Shown: positions 17,309 through 30,559 of the stretch, piece after piece
Numbering within the stretch: the stretch's first letter is position 1
Layout: every line of letters begins with the position of its first letter
Assembly: GCF_018687895.1 (NCBI RefSeq)
Contig: NZ_CP061307.1
Location: forward strand, 1,323,948-1,387,947
DNA: 64,000 nucleotides
Source of the DNA: Polynucleobacter sp. JS-JIR-II-50
Lineage (GTDB): Bacteria > Pseudomonadota > Gammaproteobacteria > Burkholderiales > Burkholderiaceae
Reading direction: 5' to 3'
The notes under the pieces: generated by a model
The model's database searches: none
Told to the model about the DNA's origin: nothing
Seen by the model: the letters and a program-made list of their open reading frames with translations, nothing else
Program-made: the position numbers and the translations under genes

Positions 17309-19660
17309 TTATTTCTTAAGCTTGCCAAAGGCAGCTGCCATAGCACTATTCATTGGGGGCGCTTGCCTTCTATCTTCATGCGGCTTTCTGTTTTCAGGCG
17401 CTCTAGGGCGATTAGGAGCTCTTTGCTCAGGTTTGACACCCTCTCTTGGGGCTTCATCTGTTAAACGCATCGTTAGCGCGATACGTTTGCGTTTTTCATC
17501 TACCTCCAGCACTTTGACCTTTACTACCTGCCCTGCTTTCACCACGCTATGAGGATCTTTTACAAAGGTATTAGATAAAGCGGAGATATGTACCAAGCCA
17601 TCTTGATGTACACCAATATCCACAAAAGCACCAAAGGCGGCAACGTTAGTCACTACGCCTTCTAAAATCATATCCGTCTTAAGATCACTAATTTTCTCGA
17701 CACCATCTTTAAATGTAGCGGTAGTAAATTCTGGACGCGGATCGCGACCTGGCTTTTCTAATTCTTTAATGATGTCAGTAACAGTAGGCAAACCAAATTG
17801 GCCATCAGCATACTTTTCAGGTGAAAGCGACTTCAGCAAGCTGGCATCACCAATCACTTCTTTCACGCCTTTCTTGATGTCCTTCAGAATCTTTTCTACC
17901 AAAGGATATGATTCGGGATGAACTGCTGAAGCATCTAGTGGATCAATGCCATTCATGATGCGTAAGAAGCCGGCAGCCTGCTCATATGTTTTATCGCCGA
18001 GACGCGGCACACTTTTGAGATCTGCTCTAGATTTAAATGCTCCCTTACTATCGCGATAGGCCACTATGCCTTCAGCCACAGTAGAGCTTAAGCCGGAAAC
18101 CCTTGCTAGCAATGGGGCTGAGGCCGTGTTCACATCAACGCCGACAGCATTCACACAATCCTCTACAACTGCGACTAATGATTTAGCCAACTGGGTTTGC
18201 ATGACATCATGCTGGTACTGACCTACGCCAATCGATTTAGGATCAATCTTCACTAACTCAGCCAAGGGATCCTGTAAGCGACGTGCAATCGATACTGCGC
18301 CGCGAAGCGATACATCCATGCCGGGCAATTCTTTTGAGGCGTATTCAGATGCAGAGTAAACAGAAGCACCCGCTTCAGAAACAACAATCTTGGTGAGTTT
18401 GAGTTCTGGCTTAGCTTTAATCAGTTCTTGGGCTAATTTATCAGTCTCGCGAGATGCGGTACCGTTACCAATCGAGATCAAGGTGGCATTGTGCTTCTCA
18501 GCTAATTTAGCCAGGGTATGCAGTGAACCAGCCCAATCATTTTTTGGTTGATGCGGGTAAATCACTTCGGTATCCACCACTTTTCCAGTAGCATCCACTA
18601 CGGCTACTTTCACACCAGTGCGCATTCCGGGGTCGAGACCGATAGTTACCCTTGGGCCAGCAGGCGCTGCCAGCAAGAGGGCTTTAAGATTGCGGGCAAA
18701 TACATTAATTGCTTCGGTTTCAGAGCGCTCACGAAGCGCTGTCATCAGCTCTGACTCTAAATGCAGTGAGCACTTAATACGCCAAGTCCAGCGCACTGTA
18801 TCCGCCAACCACGCATCGGCAGGTCGCCCCTCGTTTTTGATCTTGAAATGATTGGCAATCCGGTTTTCACAAGGATTGTGAGGAGAATCCCATTTTGGCT
18901 TTTCTTCTTCAGTATCTAGGCGCAGGCTCACCATTAACATCTGTTCCCGACGACCTCTAAATAAAGCTAAGGCGCGATGAGATGGAATGGCTTTAATCGG
19001 CTCAGAATAATCAAAGTAATCAGCGAACTTCTCTCCCTCTTGCTCTTTACCAGCAATCACTTTAGATTCGACTACACCATGATCTTGTAAGTACTCTCTA
19101 AGAGATTGCACCAATGCTGCATCTTCTGCAAAGCGCTCCATCAAAATTTGACGTGCACCCTCAAGTGCCGCCTTGGTATCTACTACACCAGGATTATCGG
19201 TGCCATCCACCTGAAACGATTCCTTAAGATACTTTGCAGCCTCTGTTTCAGGATCGAGCCTGGGGTTATTGAGCAGATCATTTGCCAATGGCTCTAAGCC
19301 AGCCTCTAAGGCAATTTGCGCCTTAGTCCTTCTCTTAGGTTTATACGGCAGATAAAGATCCTCTAAGCGAGTCTTATCCTCTGCCAACATGATGGCCTTC
19401 AGCAACTCTGGCGTCATCTTGCCCTGCTCCTCGATAGAAGCAACGATTGTCTTGCGTCGATCCTCTAGCTCACGAAGATAGCTAAGACGTTCCTCTAATA
19501 AACGTAACTGCGTATCATCCAAGCCACCGGTAGCTTCTTTACGGTAACGAGCGATAAATGGCACGGTGGCCCCCTCATCCATCAGAGCTATAGCAGCAGC
19601 TACTTGAGCAGGTTTAGCAGCAAGTTCTTGGGCAAGACGTTGTTCAATTGATGGCAGCAT
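17309..19660 (-). CDS. tex: Tex family RNA-binding protein
   Basis: Conserved nucleic-acid-binding protein implicated in transcription. The order of domains is standard: N-terminal helical Tex region with [19 protein letters not shown] near residue 30, YqgF-like RNase H fold beginning [20 protein letters not shown] near 325, helix-hairpin-helix repeats ([17 protein letters not shown]) near 500, and an S1 RNA-binding domain ([26 protein letters not shown]) near 650-725. The end is a basic, Pro/Arg-rich tail. The length of 783 is usual for the family. It is the downstream neighbour of typA, separated by a terminator. Confidence 0.95.
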   Translation of the reverse strand: MLPSIEQRLAQELAAKPAQVAAAIALMDEGATVPFIARYRKEATGGLDDTQLRLLEERLSYLRELEDRRKTIVASIEEQGKMTPELLKAIMLAEDKTRLEDLYLPYKPKRRTKAQIALEAGLEPLANDLLNNPRLDPETEAAKYLKESFQVDGTDNPGVVDTKAALEGARQILMERFAEDAALVQSLREYLQDHGVVESKVIAGKEQEGEKFADYFDYSEPIKAIPSHRALALFRGRREQMLMVSLRLDTEEEKPKWDSPHNPCENRIANHFKIKNEGRPADAWLADTVRWTWRIKCSLHLESELMTALRERSETEAINVFARNLKALLLAAPAGPRVTIGLDPGMRTGVKVAVVDATGKVVDTEVIYPHQPKNDWAGSLHTLAKLAEKHNATLISIGNGTASRETDKLAQELIKAKPELKLTKIVVSEAGASVYSASEYASKELPGMDVSLRGAVSIARRLQDPLAELVKIDPKSIGVGQYQHDVMQTQLAKSLVAVVEDCVNAVGVDVNTASAPLLARVSGLSSTVAEGIVAYRDSKGAFKSRADLKSVPRLGDKTYEQAAGFLRIMNGIDPLDASAVHPESYPLVEKILKDIKKGVKEVIGDASLLKSLSPEKYADGQFGLPTVTDIIKELEKPGRDPRPEFTTATFKDGVEKISDLKTDMILEGVVTNVAAFGAFVDIGVHQDGLVHISALSNTFVKDPHSVVKAGQVVKVKVLEVDEKRKRIALTMRLTDEAPREGVKPEQRAPNRPRAPENRKPHEDRRQAPPMNSAMAAAFGKLKK

Positions 19661-19723
19661 GTATATCTAGTTTTATTTATTTAACTTACAAATGGTTAAT
19701 TTATAGTTTTGATTTCAATGAAG

Positions 19724-19753
19724 AACAAAAGCCACCCGGAGGTGACTTTTGTT
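19724..19753 (-). terminator. Terminator downstream of typA
   Basis: AACAAAAG (19724-19731) pairs with CTTTTGTT (19746-19753), with an inner CACC-CGGA-GGTG stem and one C-A mismatch. On the minus strand it ends in TTTTGTT. It lies between the typA stop at 19771 and the tex start at 19660. Confidence 0.65.
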
Positions 19754-19770
19754 GTGTAACTGGAAAGAGC

Positions 19771-21588
<1,818 letters not shown>

Positions 21589-21639
21589 GTGAAGCTTCTT
21601 GAGTTAAAGATAAGTAAAAGGGTTATAAATAATGATTAA

Positions 21640-22551
21640 TTAATGAGCCTGCGAAATTAAGCGTTTTGGATGCAAAACACCAGAACGCCAATCAGCAGTA
21701 CCAATAAAGTTATGCGGAGCAGCAGTCGCGCGATAAATGCGTACCAATGCTTCAATAGAAGGCAGGTTCAAGGGAACACGCTGCCCCATTTCAAGACGTT
21801 TAGCTTGTTGCTCATCCACCGTTAAGTGAGGCAATGTTTGCAGTAAAGAATCAACAGGCAATATGTAGTCGGCGCTATTTTGAAGTCCACTTTGAATCGC
21901 TTCAATCGTAAAGGACTGCTCCAGATTCAGGTGCCCTACTTCGGTACGACGTAAGCCAACTAAATGGGCACCACAACCTAAAGCATTACCAATGTCTTCG
22001 GCCAGAACACGAATATATGTTCCTTTACTGCAGCTAACTTCTAAAGTAGCCTCGGGCCAAGTAATATCAGTCCAACGAATGGCATGTATGGTGATATCCC
22101 GTGGAGCGCGCTCTAACTCAACACCAGCACGAGCATATTCATACAAAGGCTTACCATCACGCTTGAGTGCGGAATACATTGGCGGCACTTGAGAAATAGG
22201 CCCCGAAAATTTTGTGAGCAAAGCATCTAATGCAGACTGTAGTTCAACTTCACTGGTAAATGCCGGTAAAGGTAATTCTTCAATAATGAGACCCTCAGCA
22301 TCGCCGGTATCGGTCCGCGAGCCAAACTTTACTTGTGCGATATAGGTCTTATCAGCCTCAAGTAGATCCTGTGAATACTTGGTTGCTTCGCCTAAGCAGA
22401 TGGGCAATAGACCTGTCGCCATTGGATCCAAAGTGCCGGTATGCCCAGCCTTGTCGGCATTAAAGGCACGCTTAACAGCGGTAACTGCACCCTGTGAACT
22501 CATTCCAGCAGGTTTATCTAGTAGCACTACGCCGTCGATCCGTATTGACAT
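21640..22551 (-). CDS. truB: tRNA pseudouridine(55) synthase TruB
   Basis: Makes pseudouridine 55 in the T-loop of tRNAs. DGVVLLDKPAGMSSQGAV opens the protein, and the catalytic aspartate lies in GHTGTLDPMATGLLPICLG. Further family blocks are YSALKRDGKPLYEYAR and CSKGTYIRVLAEDIG. The short C-terminal region after 250 is PUA-like. The start is 3 bases after the rbfA stop, so it belongs to the same transcript. 303 residues, normal for betaproteobacteria. Confidence 0.96.
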   Translation of the reverse strand: MSIRIDGVVLLDKPAGMSSQGAVTAVKRAFNADKAGHTGTLDPMATGLLPICLGEATKYSQDLLEADKTYIAQVKFGSRTDTGDAEGLIIEELPLPAFTSEVELQSALDALLTKFSGPISQVPPMYSALKRDGKPLYEYARAGVELERAPRDITIHAIRWTDITWPEATLEVSCSKGTYIRVLAEDIGNALGCGAHLVGLRRTEVGHLNLEQSFTIEAIQSGLQNSADYILPVDSLLQTLPHLTVDEQQAKRLEMGQRVPLNLPSIEALVRIYRATAAPHNFIGTADWRSGVLHPKRLISQAH

Positions 22552-22554
22552 GAA

Positions 22555-22923
22555 TTACTTAGTCTCGTCTTTATGATCGCTCTCTACTGCTTGATCGATC
22601 AATCGAGACATTTCAATGCCATGCTCAACCGAGCTGTCATAGTGAAAATGTAAGGTAGGAACAGTATGAATATGCAAACGCTTAAACAATAGTGAATGTA
22701 AATACCCAGCTTTTTCTTGAAGCGCCTTTAAGGCATGCTCAGGCTCAGCACCTAAAACCGTAAAGAACACTTTGGCATGGGCTAAGTCCGGTGTGAGCTC
22801 AATACTTTGCAAAGTAATCAAACCCAAACTCGGACTACGCAATTCACGAGGAATAAGTTCGGCCAGGTCTCGCTGAATTTGATCGGCGAGACGCTGGTTA
22901 CGATGCGGGCTAGTTTTATGCAT
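22555..22923 (-). CDS. rbfA: 30S ribosome-binding factor RbfA
   Basis: Assists late 30S subunit and 16S rRNA 5'-end maturation. A small KH-fold protein of 122 residues. The N-terminal segment [19 protein letters not shown] and the strand AKVFFTVLG are typical, and the C-terminus contains the conserved [22 protein letters not shown]. It lies 5 bases after infB and 3 bases before truB. Confidence 0.95.
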   Translation of the reverse strand: MHKTSPHRNQRLADQIQRDLAELIPRELRSPSLGLITLQSIELTPDLAHAKVFFTVLGAEPEHALKALQEKAGYLHSLLFKRLHIHTVPTLHFHYDSSVEHGIEMSRLIDQAVESDHKDETK

Positions 22924-22928
22924 ATTGC

Positions 22929-25688
22929 TTAGAGTGAACGTGCAACTTCAGTAACTTCAAACACTTCAAGCTGGTCGCCTTCTTTAATGTCGTTGTAGCC
23001 TTTTAATGACAGGCCGCACTCAACACCAGCTCGAACTTCTTTGGCATCATCTTTGAAGCGCTTGAGAGAGTCCAGCTCACCAGTCCAAACAACGACGTTG
23101 TCACGCAGGAGACGAACACTAGATGTGCGCTTGATAATTCCATCAACCACCAAGCAACCCGCAATAGCGCCAACTTTGGATACTAAGAAGACTTGACGAA
23201 TCTCAACGAGACCAGTGATTTCTTCTTTCTTATCTGGGGTCAACATGCCGCTCAGAGCCAACTTCACTTCATCCACTGCGTCATAGATGATGTTGTGATA
23301 ACGAATATCTACACCATTGTTCTCAGCTAACTTGCGAGCTGCCGCATCCGCACGGGAGTTGAAGCCAAAAATAACCGCCTTAGAAGCAACAGCCAAGTTC
23401 ACGTCAGTTTCAGTAATGCCACCAACACCTGCATGAACAATTTGAACCTTAACCTCTGGCGTAGAAAGCTTCATCAATGACTGTGCCAAAGCCTCTTGAG
23501 AGCCTTGTACGTCAGCCTTAATGATCAGCGGTAACAATTTAGCTTCAACTGCACCTTCTTCCATGTTTTCCATCATGGTTTCAAGTTTGAATGCCTGCTG
23601 TTTCGCCAACTTCACATCACGGAACTTGCCTTGACGGAACAATGCGATTTCGCGAGCCTTACGCTCATCAGGAACCACCTGTACTGACTCACCAGCTGCA
23701 GGAACATCCCCTAAACCTTGGATTTCCACAGGAATAGATGGGCCTGCTTCATTACATGGCTTACCGTTTTCATCCAGCATGGCGCGGACGCGACCATAAG
23801 TTGAACCCGCCAACAACATATCTCCACGCTTGAGCGTGCCTGATTGAACCAATATGGTTGCTACAGGGCCCTTACCTTTATCCAAACGCGCTTCAATGAC
23901 TAAACCTTGAGCCGGCGCATCCTTAGGCGCTTTCAACTCCAAGATTTCAGCCTGCAAGAGTACGTTCTCTAGCAAAGCATCAATACCTTCGCCAGTTTTT
24001 GCTGACACCGGAATGAATGGCACATCACCACCGTATTCCTCAGGAACCACTTGCTCGGCCACCAACTCAGTTTTGACGCGCTCAGAATTGGCCTCTGGCT
24101 TATCAATCTTGTTAATTGCCACAACAATTGGAACGCCACCTGCAAGCGCATGGTGAATGGCTTCTTTCGTTTGCGGCATTACACCGTCATCTGCCGCAAC
24201 AACCAAGATCACAATGTCCGTTGCCTTAGCACCGCGAGCACGCATTGCCGTAAATGCTTCGTGACCCGGAGTATCTAAGAAGGTAATCATGCCGCGTGGA
24301 GTTTCCACATGGTATGCACCAATGTGCTGAGTAATACCACCAGCTTCACCGGTAGCCACTTTGGCAGCACGAATCTTATCGAGCAGGGAAGTTTTACCGT
24401 GGTCAACGTGACCCATCACCGTAACTACTGGGGGACGCGGCAACAACTCTGCATCGTGACCATCAGTACCAAGATCTAAATCTGGATCATCTAATTTCGC
24501 AGCAAAGGCCTTATGACCCATTTCTTCTACGAGAATCATGGCAGTATCTTGATCAAGCACTTGATTAATGGTGACCATTTGGCCCATACCCATCAGCAAC
24601 TTAATCACTTCCGCACTCTTCACCGCCATTGCATGAGCTAACTCAGCAACAGTAATGGTTTCTGGTACGTGAACATCACGCACTATAGCTTCTGTTGGTA
24701 CTTGGAAGTTGGTATCTACGTTCGCCTCAGCAATTTGACGTTGCTTCTTACGACCACCGCCTGAACGCCAACCACCAACACCACCAGAGGAATCACCGCG
24801 AGTCTTTAGGCCGCCAGGTTTCTTGGCGCCTTCTTCTTGCCAAGTGGATGATGTCTCAGAAGATTTAATAGTCTTGCCGCCAACTTTGGCAACAGCCTTC
24901 TTCTTATCATCGGCACCTTCAACTTTCGCAGGCTTGTGCAAAGTACCTTTTTTCGCTTCTTCAGCAGCAATTTCACTTGGCGCTTTAAGAACACGTGCAG
25001 GGGCACTCATCATGTCACGAATCGCCAAAGCCTCAGCTTCAGCAGCAGCACGACGAACACGAATATCAGCCAACTCTTTTTCTTTGCTGGCAGCCAAATC
25101 TTTTGCAGCTTTATCCGCCGCTGCTTTTTTCTCTGCAGCAGCTACAGCAGCATCTGGCGCCTGATCTACAGGCGCTTCTTCTTTAGCAACTACTGGAGCT
25201 ATTACTTCTTTTTGACGCGCTTCTTCAGCGGCCTTCATTTCCGCTTCTTGACGAGCCAACAGCTCAGCCTGGCGTGTTGCTTCTGCCGCGCGCTTCTCTA
25301 ATTCTTCTTCAGAAATAACGGGCTTAGCTGGCGCTGCTGGAGCAACTTCTTTAGCCGCTGGAACTGGAGTCTCTTCAGACGCCTTATCACCGGCCTTAAC
25401 GAGCACACGCTTTTTGCGAACTTCAACCTGCACGGTACGAGTGCGTCCAGCAGAATCCGCTTGACGAATTTCTGAACTCTCACGCTTGATTAAGGTGATT
25501 TTTTTGCGCGCGCCAGTATCTGCGCTGCCATGCTCTTTTTGCAAATGCTCAAGCAGGACGGTTTTGTCCTTTTCGGTAATGCTATCGTCCTCAGAACCTT
25601 TTTCGATACCGGCCGCCTTCAACTGCTCCAAGAGGTCTGGCGCGGTACGTTTTAATTCTTTAGCGAGTACTTTTACTGTTGTTGCCAT
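22929..25688 (-). CDS. infB: Translation initiation factor IF-2
   Basis: GTPase that brings fMet-tRNA to the 30S subunit. Residues 1-60 are the IF2 N-terminal domain. A long Ala/Lys/Glu-rich linker follows (about 90-300) with a Gly-rich block near [16 protein letters not shown]. The G domain begins near 420 with [11 protein letters not shown], then DTPGHEAF and NKIDKPEAN. Domains II-IV complete the protein, with the C-terminal [16 protein letters not shown]. The length of 919 is usual for Burkholderiales. It follows nusA by 13 bases. Confidence 0.97.
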   Translation of the reverse strand: MATTVKVLAKELKRTAPDLLEQLKAAGIEKGSEDDSITEKDKTVLLEHLQKEHGSADTGARKKITLIKRESSEIRQADSAGRTRTVQVEVRKKRVLVKAGDKASEETPVPAAKEVAPAAPAKPVISEEELEKRAAEATRQAELLARQEAEMKAAEEARQKEVIAPVVAKEEAPVDQAPDAAVAAAEKKAAADKAAKDLAASKEKELADIRVRRAAAEAEALAIRDMMSAPARVLKAPSEIAAEEAKKGTLHKPAKVEGADDKKKAVAKVGGKTIKSSETSSTWQEEGAKKPGGLKTRGDSSGGVGGWRSGGGRKKQRQIAEANVDTNFQVPTEAIVRDVHVPETITVAELAHAMAVKSAEVIKLLMGMGQMVTINQVLDQDTAMILVEEMGHKAFAAKLDDPDLDLGTDGHDAELLPRPPVVTVMGHVDHGKTSLLDKIRAAKVATGEAGGITQHIGAYHVETPRGMITFLDTPGHEAFTAMRARGAKATDIVILVVAADDGVMPQTKEAIHHALAGGVPIVVAINKIDKPEANSERVKTELVAEQVVPEEYGGDVPFIPVSAKTGEGIDALLENVLLQAEILELKAPKDAPAQGLVIEARLDKGKGPVATILVQSGTLKRGDMLLAGSTYGRVRAMLDENGKPCNEAGPSIPVEIQGLGDVPAAGESVQVVPDERKAREIALFRQGKFRDVKLAKQQAFKLETMMENMEEGAVEAKLLPLIIKADVQGSQEALAQSLMKLSTPEVKVQIVHAGVGGITETDVNLAVASKAVIFGFNSRADAAARKLAENNGVDIRYHNIIYDAVDEVKLALSGMLTPDKKEEITGLVEIRQVFLVSKVGAIAGCLVVDGIIKRTSSVRLLRDNVVVWTGELDSLKRFKDDAKEVRAGVECGLSLKGYNDIKEGDQLEVFEVTEVARSL

Positions 25689-25701
25689 GCACTACTTCCT
25701 C

Positions 25702-27183
25702 TCATGAAGTAAACCAATGTTCGCGCGCTTTCATGATGAGCGTTTTCGCAGTTTCTTCGTCAATTTGTGTCGCCTCAACTAGCTCATCAACAGCTAGTTC
25801 AGCAAGGTCGTCACGGGTATGTACTTGATTGTCAGCAAGCTTGGCAATCAGTTCTGTGGTCATTCCCTCTAAGGAACGCAAGTCTTGTGACACTTCGCCA
25901 ATACGCTCTTCTTTTGCCAACTCCATGGTTAACAAAGAATCACGAGCGCGTGTACGCAACTCATTCACGGTATCTTCATCAAATGAATCAATCTCTAACA
26001 TTTCAGACAATGGTACGTAGGCCACTTCTTCCAATGTGTTGAAACCCTCTTCAATCAAAATATCAGCCACTTCTTGGTCTACGTCCAACTTGTCCATAAA
26101 CAATTGACGTACAGAGGAAGCTTCTTTTTCTGTTTTCTCAGCAGACTCTTCAGGAGTCATGATGTTGATCTGCCAACCGGTCAAATCACTCGCCAGGCGA
26201 ACGTTCTGTCCGCTACGGCCAATCGCGATTGCCAAGTTTTCTTCGTCAACCACTACGTCCATTGCATGACGCTCTTCGTCAACCACGATAGAAGACACTT
26301 GAGCTGGAGCCAGAGCACCAATCACAAACTGAGCTGGGTCTTCAGACCACAACACGATGTCTACTGCTTCACCAGCAACCTCATTGCGAACTGCAGTAAC
26401 CCGTGTACCACGTACGCCAACGCAGGTACCGATTGGGTCAATACGCTTGTCATAAGTAATTACTGCAATTTTTGCGCGGATACCAGGATCGCGGGCAGCG
26501 CCTTTGATCTCTAACAAGCCCTGCTCCATCTCAGGAACTTCGTTCTCAAACAACTTAATCAAGAAGTCTGGGCAAGTACGGGAGAGTTCGATTTGTGGAC
26601 CACGTGCTTCACGGTCCACTTTAAGGATGTATGCGCGAACACGGTCGCCAGAACGTAAGTTCTCTTTTGGAATCATTTGATCGCGACGGAGCAATGCCTC
26701 AACCCGACCAGATTCAATAATGAGGCCATTCTTGTCAGCACGCTTCACGGTACCGGTCATGACTTTTTCGCCACGCTCAAGGTAGTCGTTCAAAATCTGT
26801 TCGCGTTCAGCGTCACGGATGCGTTGCAAGATCACTTGCTTAGCAGCTTGTGCACCGATACGACCAAACGCTAAAGATTCGATTTGCTCTTCGATGTAGT
26901 CACCAACTTCCATGTCAGCGAGTTGCTCTTGGGCTTCAAATTGAAGAATCTCTTTATCCGGCTCTTGCAAACCAGCTTCATTGGGCACAACCAACCAGCG
27001 ACGGAAGGTTTCGTATTCACCAGTTTCACGGTCAATCGAAACGCGGATATCCACGTCTTCTGTAGCGTAGCGCTTCTTAGTCGCAGAGGCTAAAGCCATC
27101 TCCAACGCTTCAAATACGATCGCTTGATCAACGTTCTTTTCACGCGCTAACGCGTCTGCCAACATGAGAACTTCTCGGCTCAT
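25702..27183 (-). CDS. nusA: Transcription elongation/termination factor NusA
   Basis: RNA polymerase-associated factor for pausing, termination and antitermination. Domains in order: N-terminal polymerase-binding domain (1-125, with [27 protein letters not shown]), S1 domain (about 135-200), two KH domains (200-345, with GACVG-type [17 protein letters not shown] and [14 protein letters not shown]), and two acidic C-terminal repeats to residue 493. Its start overlaps the rimP stop by 4 bases, giving translational coupling. Confidence 0.97.
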   Translation of the reverse strand: MSREVLMLADALAREKNVDQAIVFEALEMALASATKKRYATEDVDIRVSIDRETGEYETFRRWLVVPNEAGLQEPDKEILQFEAQEQLADMEVGDYIEEQIESLAFGRIGAQAAKQVILQRIRDAEREQILNDYLERGEKVMTGTVKRADKNGLIIESGRVEALLRRDQMIPKENLRSGDRVRAYILKVDREARGPQIELSRTCPDFLIKLFENEVPEMEQGLLEIKGAARDPGIRAKIAVITYDKRIDPIGTCVGVRGTRVTAVRNEVAGEAVDIVLWSEDPAQFVIGALAPAQVSSIVVDEERHAMDVVVDEENLAIAIGRSGQNVRLASDLTGWQINIMTPEESAEKTEKEASSVRQLFMDKLDVDQEVADILIEEGFNTLEEVAYVPLSEMLEIDSFDEDTVNELRTRARDSLLTMELAKEERIGEVSQDLRSLEGMTTELIAKLADNQVHTRDDLAELAVDELVEATQIDEETAKTLIMKAREHWFTS

Positions 27184-27671
27184 GACTTTCTTCCTTTGAA
27201 ATCAATAACGGGGACCAACCGAGTCTTATCGACCTCGGCTAAAGAGAACTCCAATTGAGAGGGCTGACCATCAGCACCCTCAAATACCAAACCAAACTTT
27301 GCATCCGGTGAATTCAATTCACCACTCAGCAAACCTTGCAACTCACCACGAAAATTCTTGCGATTACCAACGGCAATACGCAGCTTCAAATCCACTTGCA
27401 TTCCAGCGAAGCGCTCATAATCAGCGGCACTTTTTACCGGACGATCCAATCCTGGAGATGAAATCTCTAAACGCTCATAAGGAATATTTTCAACTGGCAA
27501 GGTGTAGCTCAGCTGATGACTCACCTTCTCGCAATCCAAAACAGAAATCAAGCGTTCGTAATCTGGGTTTTCAATCGTGACGCGCAGCAATCCTCCGGCT
27601 TCACGCTCTATCTCAACTAGCGTGTAACCCAAGTTTTCCAGCTCTGCAGAAATAACCTGCTGATCCTTCAC
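27180..27671 (-). CDS. rimP: Ribosome maturation factor RimP
   Basis: Needed for 30S assembly. 163 residues. The N-terminal domain includes [24 protein letters not shown] and the hallmark [21 protein letters not shown]; the C-terminal SH3-like domain holds the [14 protein letters not shown] strand. It is the first gene of the rimP-nusA-infB-rbfA-truB-typA operon. A leader of about 130 bases with three hairpins, the last terminator-like, precedes it. The translation start at 27671 overlaps nothing upstream. Confidence 0.94.
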   Translation of the reverse strand: MKDQQVISAELENLGYTLVEIEREAGGLLRVTIENPDYERLISVLDCEKVSHQLSYTLPVENIPYERLEISSPGLDRPVKSAADYERFAGMQVDLKLRIAVGNRKNFRGELQGLLSGELNSPDAKFGLVFEGADGQPSQLEFSLAEVDKTRLVPVIDFKGRKS

Positions 27672-27817
27672 GACACCCCTTCATACCAAAATGGCAAAAA
27701 AAAATGGGCTTCAAAGCCCATATTCTCGAAATTCAGAACAGGCCGACTTACGTTGATCGCAACATCAGTCGGTAACCACTAAAAACAGCAGGATCCTGCC
27801 GTAAGACCAAAATTATA
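27671..27817 (-). promoter_or_regulatory. Promoter and structured leader of the rimP-nusA-infB operon
   Basis: Read on the minus strand: a perfect -10 hexamer TATAAT (27812-27817), then a 12-base palindrome GCAGGATCCTGC (27788-27799), then a long hairpin with arms CCGACT/AGTCGG (27743-27748 and 27767-27772) and inner GTTG/CAAC, then the terminator at 27696-27721, then rimP. No convincing -35 is visible. The layout resembles the rimP leader attenuator known from other proteobacteria, but the match is by arrangement only. Confidence 0.55.
27696..27721 (-). terminator. Rho-independent terminator within the rimP leader
   Basis: Stem ATGGGCT/AGCCCAT with a 4-base loop, followed on the minus strand by nine T. 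It can end transcripts of the upstream rluB-like gene. Because a -10 element lies between that gene and this hairpin, it may also act as an attenuator of rimP. Confidence 0.85.
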
Positions 27818-27844
27818 GCCTATTTGGCAGAAAACTGATACAAA

Positions 27845-29638
27845 TCAGAAGCTTTCGCCCGGATTACGGGGTTTTCTAGGTCCTTTATTAAAGGGTTTGC
27901 GTCCTTTTGGTGCGCTACGTTTAGGGCCATTCCCAGGAGTCTGAGGATTGCCGGTCACAAAAGCAGACTGCCCGTGATGAACTTTGCCGCCTTTGCTACG
28001 GTTTTGACCCTGACCACCTTGGCTACCCTGTCCGCCTTGACCACCTCGACCGCCTTGGCCTTGACCAGGTCTTCCGCCTTGGGTGCGACCTCGGAAAGGT
28101 CCACGCCCTTCGCCAGAACCACTGCCGCCACCAGGTTTTCCACCCCTGCCCTGATGCGTTAGGCCGTTATGGCCACTAGCAAGGGTTAAAGCATCACGGG
28201 ATCCCCAGTAAGAAACGGAGGTCTGCATTGGATCCGGCTGGAAATCTTCCCCAACTGGACGACGATCTCGATTGTTCGAATTAGGGTTACGGCCCTTATC
28301 TTGAGGCTGTGGCATTTTTAAACCAGCAGACTTCATTAAGTTATAGATGCCACCGGCCTCAATCTCTTCCCATTTGCCGCGTCTTAAGCGTGGGGGCAGC
28401 AAGAAAATGCCATAACGGGTTCGGATCAGGCGAGATACCACATGACCAACCGCCTCAAACATACGACGCACTTCGCGATTCCGACCTTCGCTTAATGCAA
28501 CGTGATACCAACGGTTAGCGCCTTCGCCACCACCCATCGCTAGGCGCAAGAATTTAGCTTGGCCATCATCGAGCGTAATGCCGCTCTTTAATAGCGAAGT
28601 ATTTTCTTGGCTCAAGTCACCTAAGATACGCACGGCGTATTCACGCTCGACACCGTAACGGGGATGCATTAAACGATTTGCTAACTCACCAGAAGTGGTA
28701 AACAACAAAAGACCTTCAGTATTAAAGTCCAAGCGACCTACTGCAATCCAGCGTCCTTGACGCGGCTTTGGCAAACGATCAAATACGGTTGGACGACCCT
28801 CTGGGTCTGACTGGCTAACGATCTCGCCTGCAGGCTTGTGATACATGATCACGCGCGGCGGCTTAGTCTGGATCTTGCGATGTACTGGCTTGCCATTAAT
28901 GCGCACTTGGTCGGTTGGTCCAATGCGCTGACCAATATGAGCTGGCAATCCATTAACCGATACCCGCCCTTGAATAATCAAGTCTTCCATATCGCGACGA
29001 GAGCCCATGCCAACGTCAGCCAATACTTTGTGCAACTTAACAGTATCTTCATCGTCAGCATCATCATCTAAACCATCGAGGTCAGACCACACTTCATCAC
29101 GCAAACTGAGTGGGAGGTCATCAACGTTTGCAAATTGCAAACTACTCATCTCTTCTTCTGTTGGTGCATCTGAATCTTCATCTTCGCGTGAGCGTTGTGC
29201 GCGCTGCGCACGACGCTCAGCGCCAGTTTGATGAGACACCTCATTCTCATTCACACCATCAGGATTTTTTAATTCCTCAACTTCAGGCGCATCTAAAGCA
29301 GCATCAAACTCACCAGAGACAACTGAAGCAAACAAAGCCTCACTCTCAGCTGGATTGGGAGCTAATTTAGAAGATTGATTATTGCCTTGATTATTACCAC
29401 CTTCGCGCGGACCATTGGCATCACCACCTTCACGGCGTGGCCGATCTTTATTAAATGGGCGCTTCTTATTAAATGGGTGTTTACTGCCTCCGGAACCTTG
29501 GCGGCGCGGGCGACGTTCACCACGCTCTCCGCCTTCAGACTTTTGGCCATCAGAGTTCGATGGTGCAGCGTCTGCATTAGAAGGGGTTGCCGATGGATTT
29601 ACTACCGGGGATGAATCGTTTTCGTTAGAGCTTGTCAT
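27845..29638 (-). CDS. RluB/RsuA-family rRNA pseudouridine synthase with long low-complexity tails
   Basis: Probably forms pseudouridine 2605 of 23S rRNA (RluB type). The folded core is central: an S4 RNA-binding domain near residues 202-245 ([21 protein letters not shown]) and the catalytic domain from about 265 with [14 protein letters not shown] (nucleophile Asp) and [16 protein letters not shown]. Both ends are disordered: 1-195 is charged, rich in Asn, Arg and Glu, and the last 140 residues are Gly/Gln/Arg-rich. Such tails are common in Burkholderiales and would bind RNA. It follows scpB by 6 bases. Confidence 0.92.
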   Translation of the reverse strand: MTSSNENDSSPVVNPSATPSNADAAPSNSDGQKSEGGERGERRPRRQGSGGSKHPFNKKRPFNKDRPRREGGDANGPREGGNNQGNNQSSKLAPNPAESEALFASVVSGEFDAALDAPEVEELKNPDGVNENEVSHQTGAERRAQRAQRSREDEDSDAPTEEEMSSLQFANVDDLPLSLRDEVWSDLDGLDDDADDEDTVKLHKVLADVGMGSRRDMEDLIIQGRVSVNGLPAHIGQRIGPTDQVRINGKPVHRKIQTKPPRVIMYHKPAGEIVSQSDPEGRPTVFDRLPKPRQGRWIAVGRLDFNTEGLLLFTTSGELANRLMHPRYGVEREYAVRILGDLSQENTSLLKSGITLDDGQAKFLRLAMGGGEGANRWYHVALSEGRNREVRRMFEAVGHVVSRLIRTRYGIFLLPPRLRRGKWEEIEAGGIYNLMKSAGLKMPQPQDKGRNPNSNNRDRRPVGEDFQPDPMQTSVSYWGSRDALTLASGHNGLTHQGRGGKPGGGSGSGEGRGPFRGRTQGGRPGQGQGGRGGQGGQGSQGGQGQNRSKGGKVHHGQSAFVTGNPQTPGNGPKRSAPKGRKPFNKGPRKPRNPGESF

Positions 29639-29644
29639 TAATTA

Positions 29645-30373
29645 TTATTTTGTTTCGTCTGGGTTGTCTTCAGACTCGGGGGTAACTTCTTCAGCATCTT
29701 GTTCAGAAACTTCAATGCTGGTTTCTTCTACAGTAACCTCAGTTGTCTCTTCTTCAATCTCACTCACCTCTTGAGCATCAGCATCAATTACTACTGTCTC
29801 TACCGTGGCAGATGGGTCAAACTCCATTACCGCTTGGCCTAGTTGTGCTGCAGCAGCCATTGGCGCAGCATCTTCCAAAATCGGCAAGCTTTGTAAATTG
29901 GTCAAACTAAGATCGTCTAAAAATTGCTTGGTAGTGGCATACAAGCCTGGGCGGCCAACGGTTTCTTTATGCCCAATCACCTCAACCCAACCACGATCTT
30001 CTAACTGCTTCATTACGTTGCTACTCACTGCAACACCACGAATTTCTTCAATCTCACCACGGGTGACAGGTTGACGGTAAGCAATGATGGCTAAAGTTTC
30101 CATGACAGCACGCGAATACTTCGGCGGCTTTTCTGGAGTCAGGCGATCAAGGTACTCGCGCATTGAAAGACGGCTTTGAAAACGCCAACCAGTTGCGATA
30201 TGGACCAATTCCATACCCTTGTCATCCCAAGCGCGTTGCAGCTCGACTAATGCTTCATCGATATCTGCCGTAGTGATGTCTTCTATAAATAAGCGAGACA
30301 AATCAGCAACGGTGAGTGGTTCCTGTGCGCACAGGAGGGCTGTTTCAATGACGCGCTTATTGTGATCGTCCAT
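29645..30373 (-). CDS. scpB: Segregation and condensation protein B
   Basis: Winged-helix partner of the SMC-kleisin complex in chromosome condensation. Residues about 1-175 hold two winged helices, with [33 protein letters not shown], the [26 protein letters not shown] block (here [20 protein letters not shown]) and [15 protein letters not shown]. The last 60 residues are a Glu/Val/Thr-rich acidic tail. No scpA lies in the window. It is followed immediately by the rluB-like gene, a common pairing. Confidence 0.94.
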   Translation of the reverse strand: MDDHNKRVIETALLCAQEPLTVADLSRLFIEDITTADIDEALVELQRAWDDKGMELVHIATGWRFQSRLSMREYLDRLTPEKPPKYSRAVMETLAIIAYRQPVTRGEIEEIRGVAVSSNVMKQLEDRGWVEVIGHKETVGRPGLYATTKQFLDDLSLTNLQSLPILEDAAPMAAAAQLGQAVMEFDPSATVETVVIDADAQEVSEIEEETTEVTVEETSIEVSEQDAEEVTPESEDNPDETK

Positions 30374-30559
30374 AAAATTCGGGCTACCAGGAGTAATCCT
30401 GACTAGGCTTTAAAAGGTATTTAGTAATGGGTTTTGGTGTTCTCAAGCTACTACGGACAATCCATCTCATCAATTCTTCTTGGGAAATGCCCGCGCTGAA
30501 ACGAAGTACTTTTCGTTCACCTTACCCCCATTATAAGGTAGGCTCAATACAATAGCCAC

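Noticed and set aside
26074..26514. Open frame of 146 residues antisense to nusA
   Set aside because: Shadow of the KH region of nusA; His/Cys/Asn-rich composition without any recognisable pattern.
27880..28140. Repetitive Gly/Gln-coding sequence that looks like a short tandem repeat array
   Set aside because: It is the in-frame low-complexity tail of the rluB-like protein, not a CRISPR array or mobile repeat; no constant spacer structure.
29415..29774. Open frame of 119 residues antisense to the rluB-like and scpB ends
   Set aside because: Arises from low-complexity charged tails on the other strand.
30530..30535. Perfect TATAAT on the minus strand as scpB promoter
   Set aside because: No acceptable -35 at 16-18 bases, and it lies about 150 bases from scpB; left out as a promoter call.
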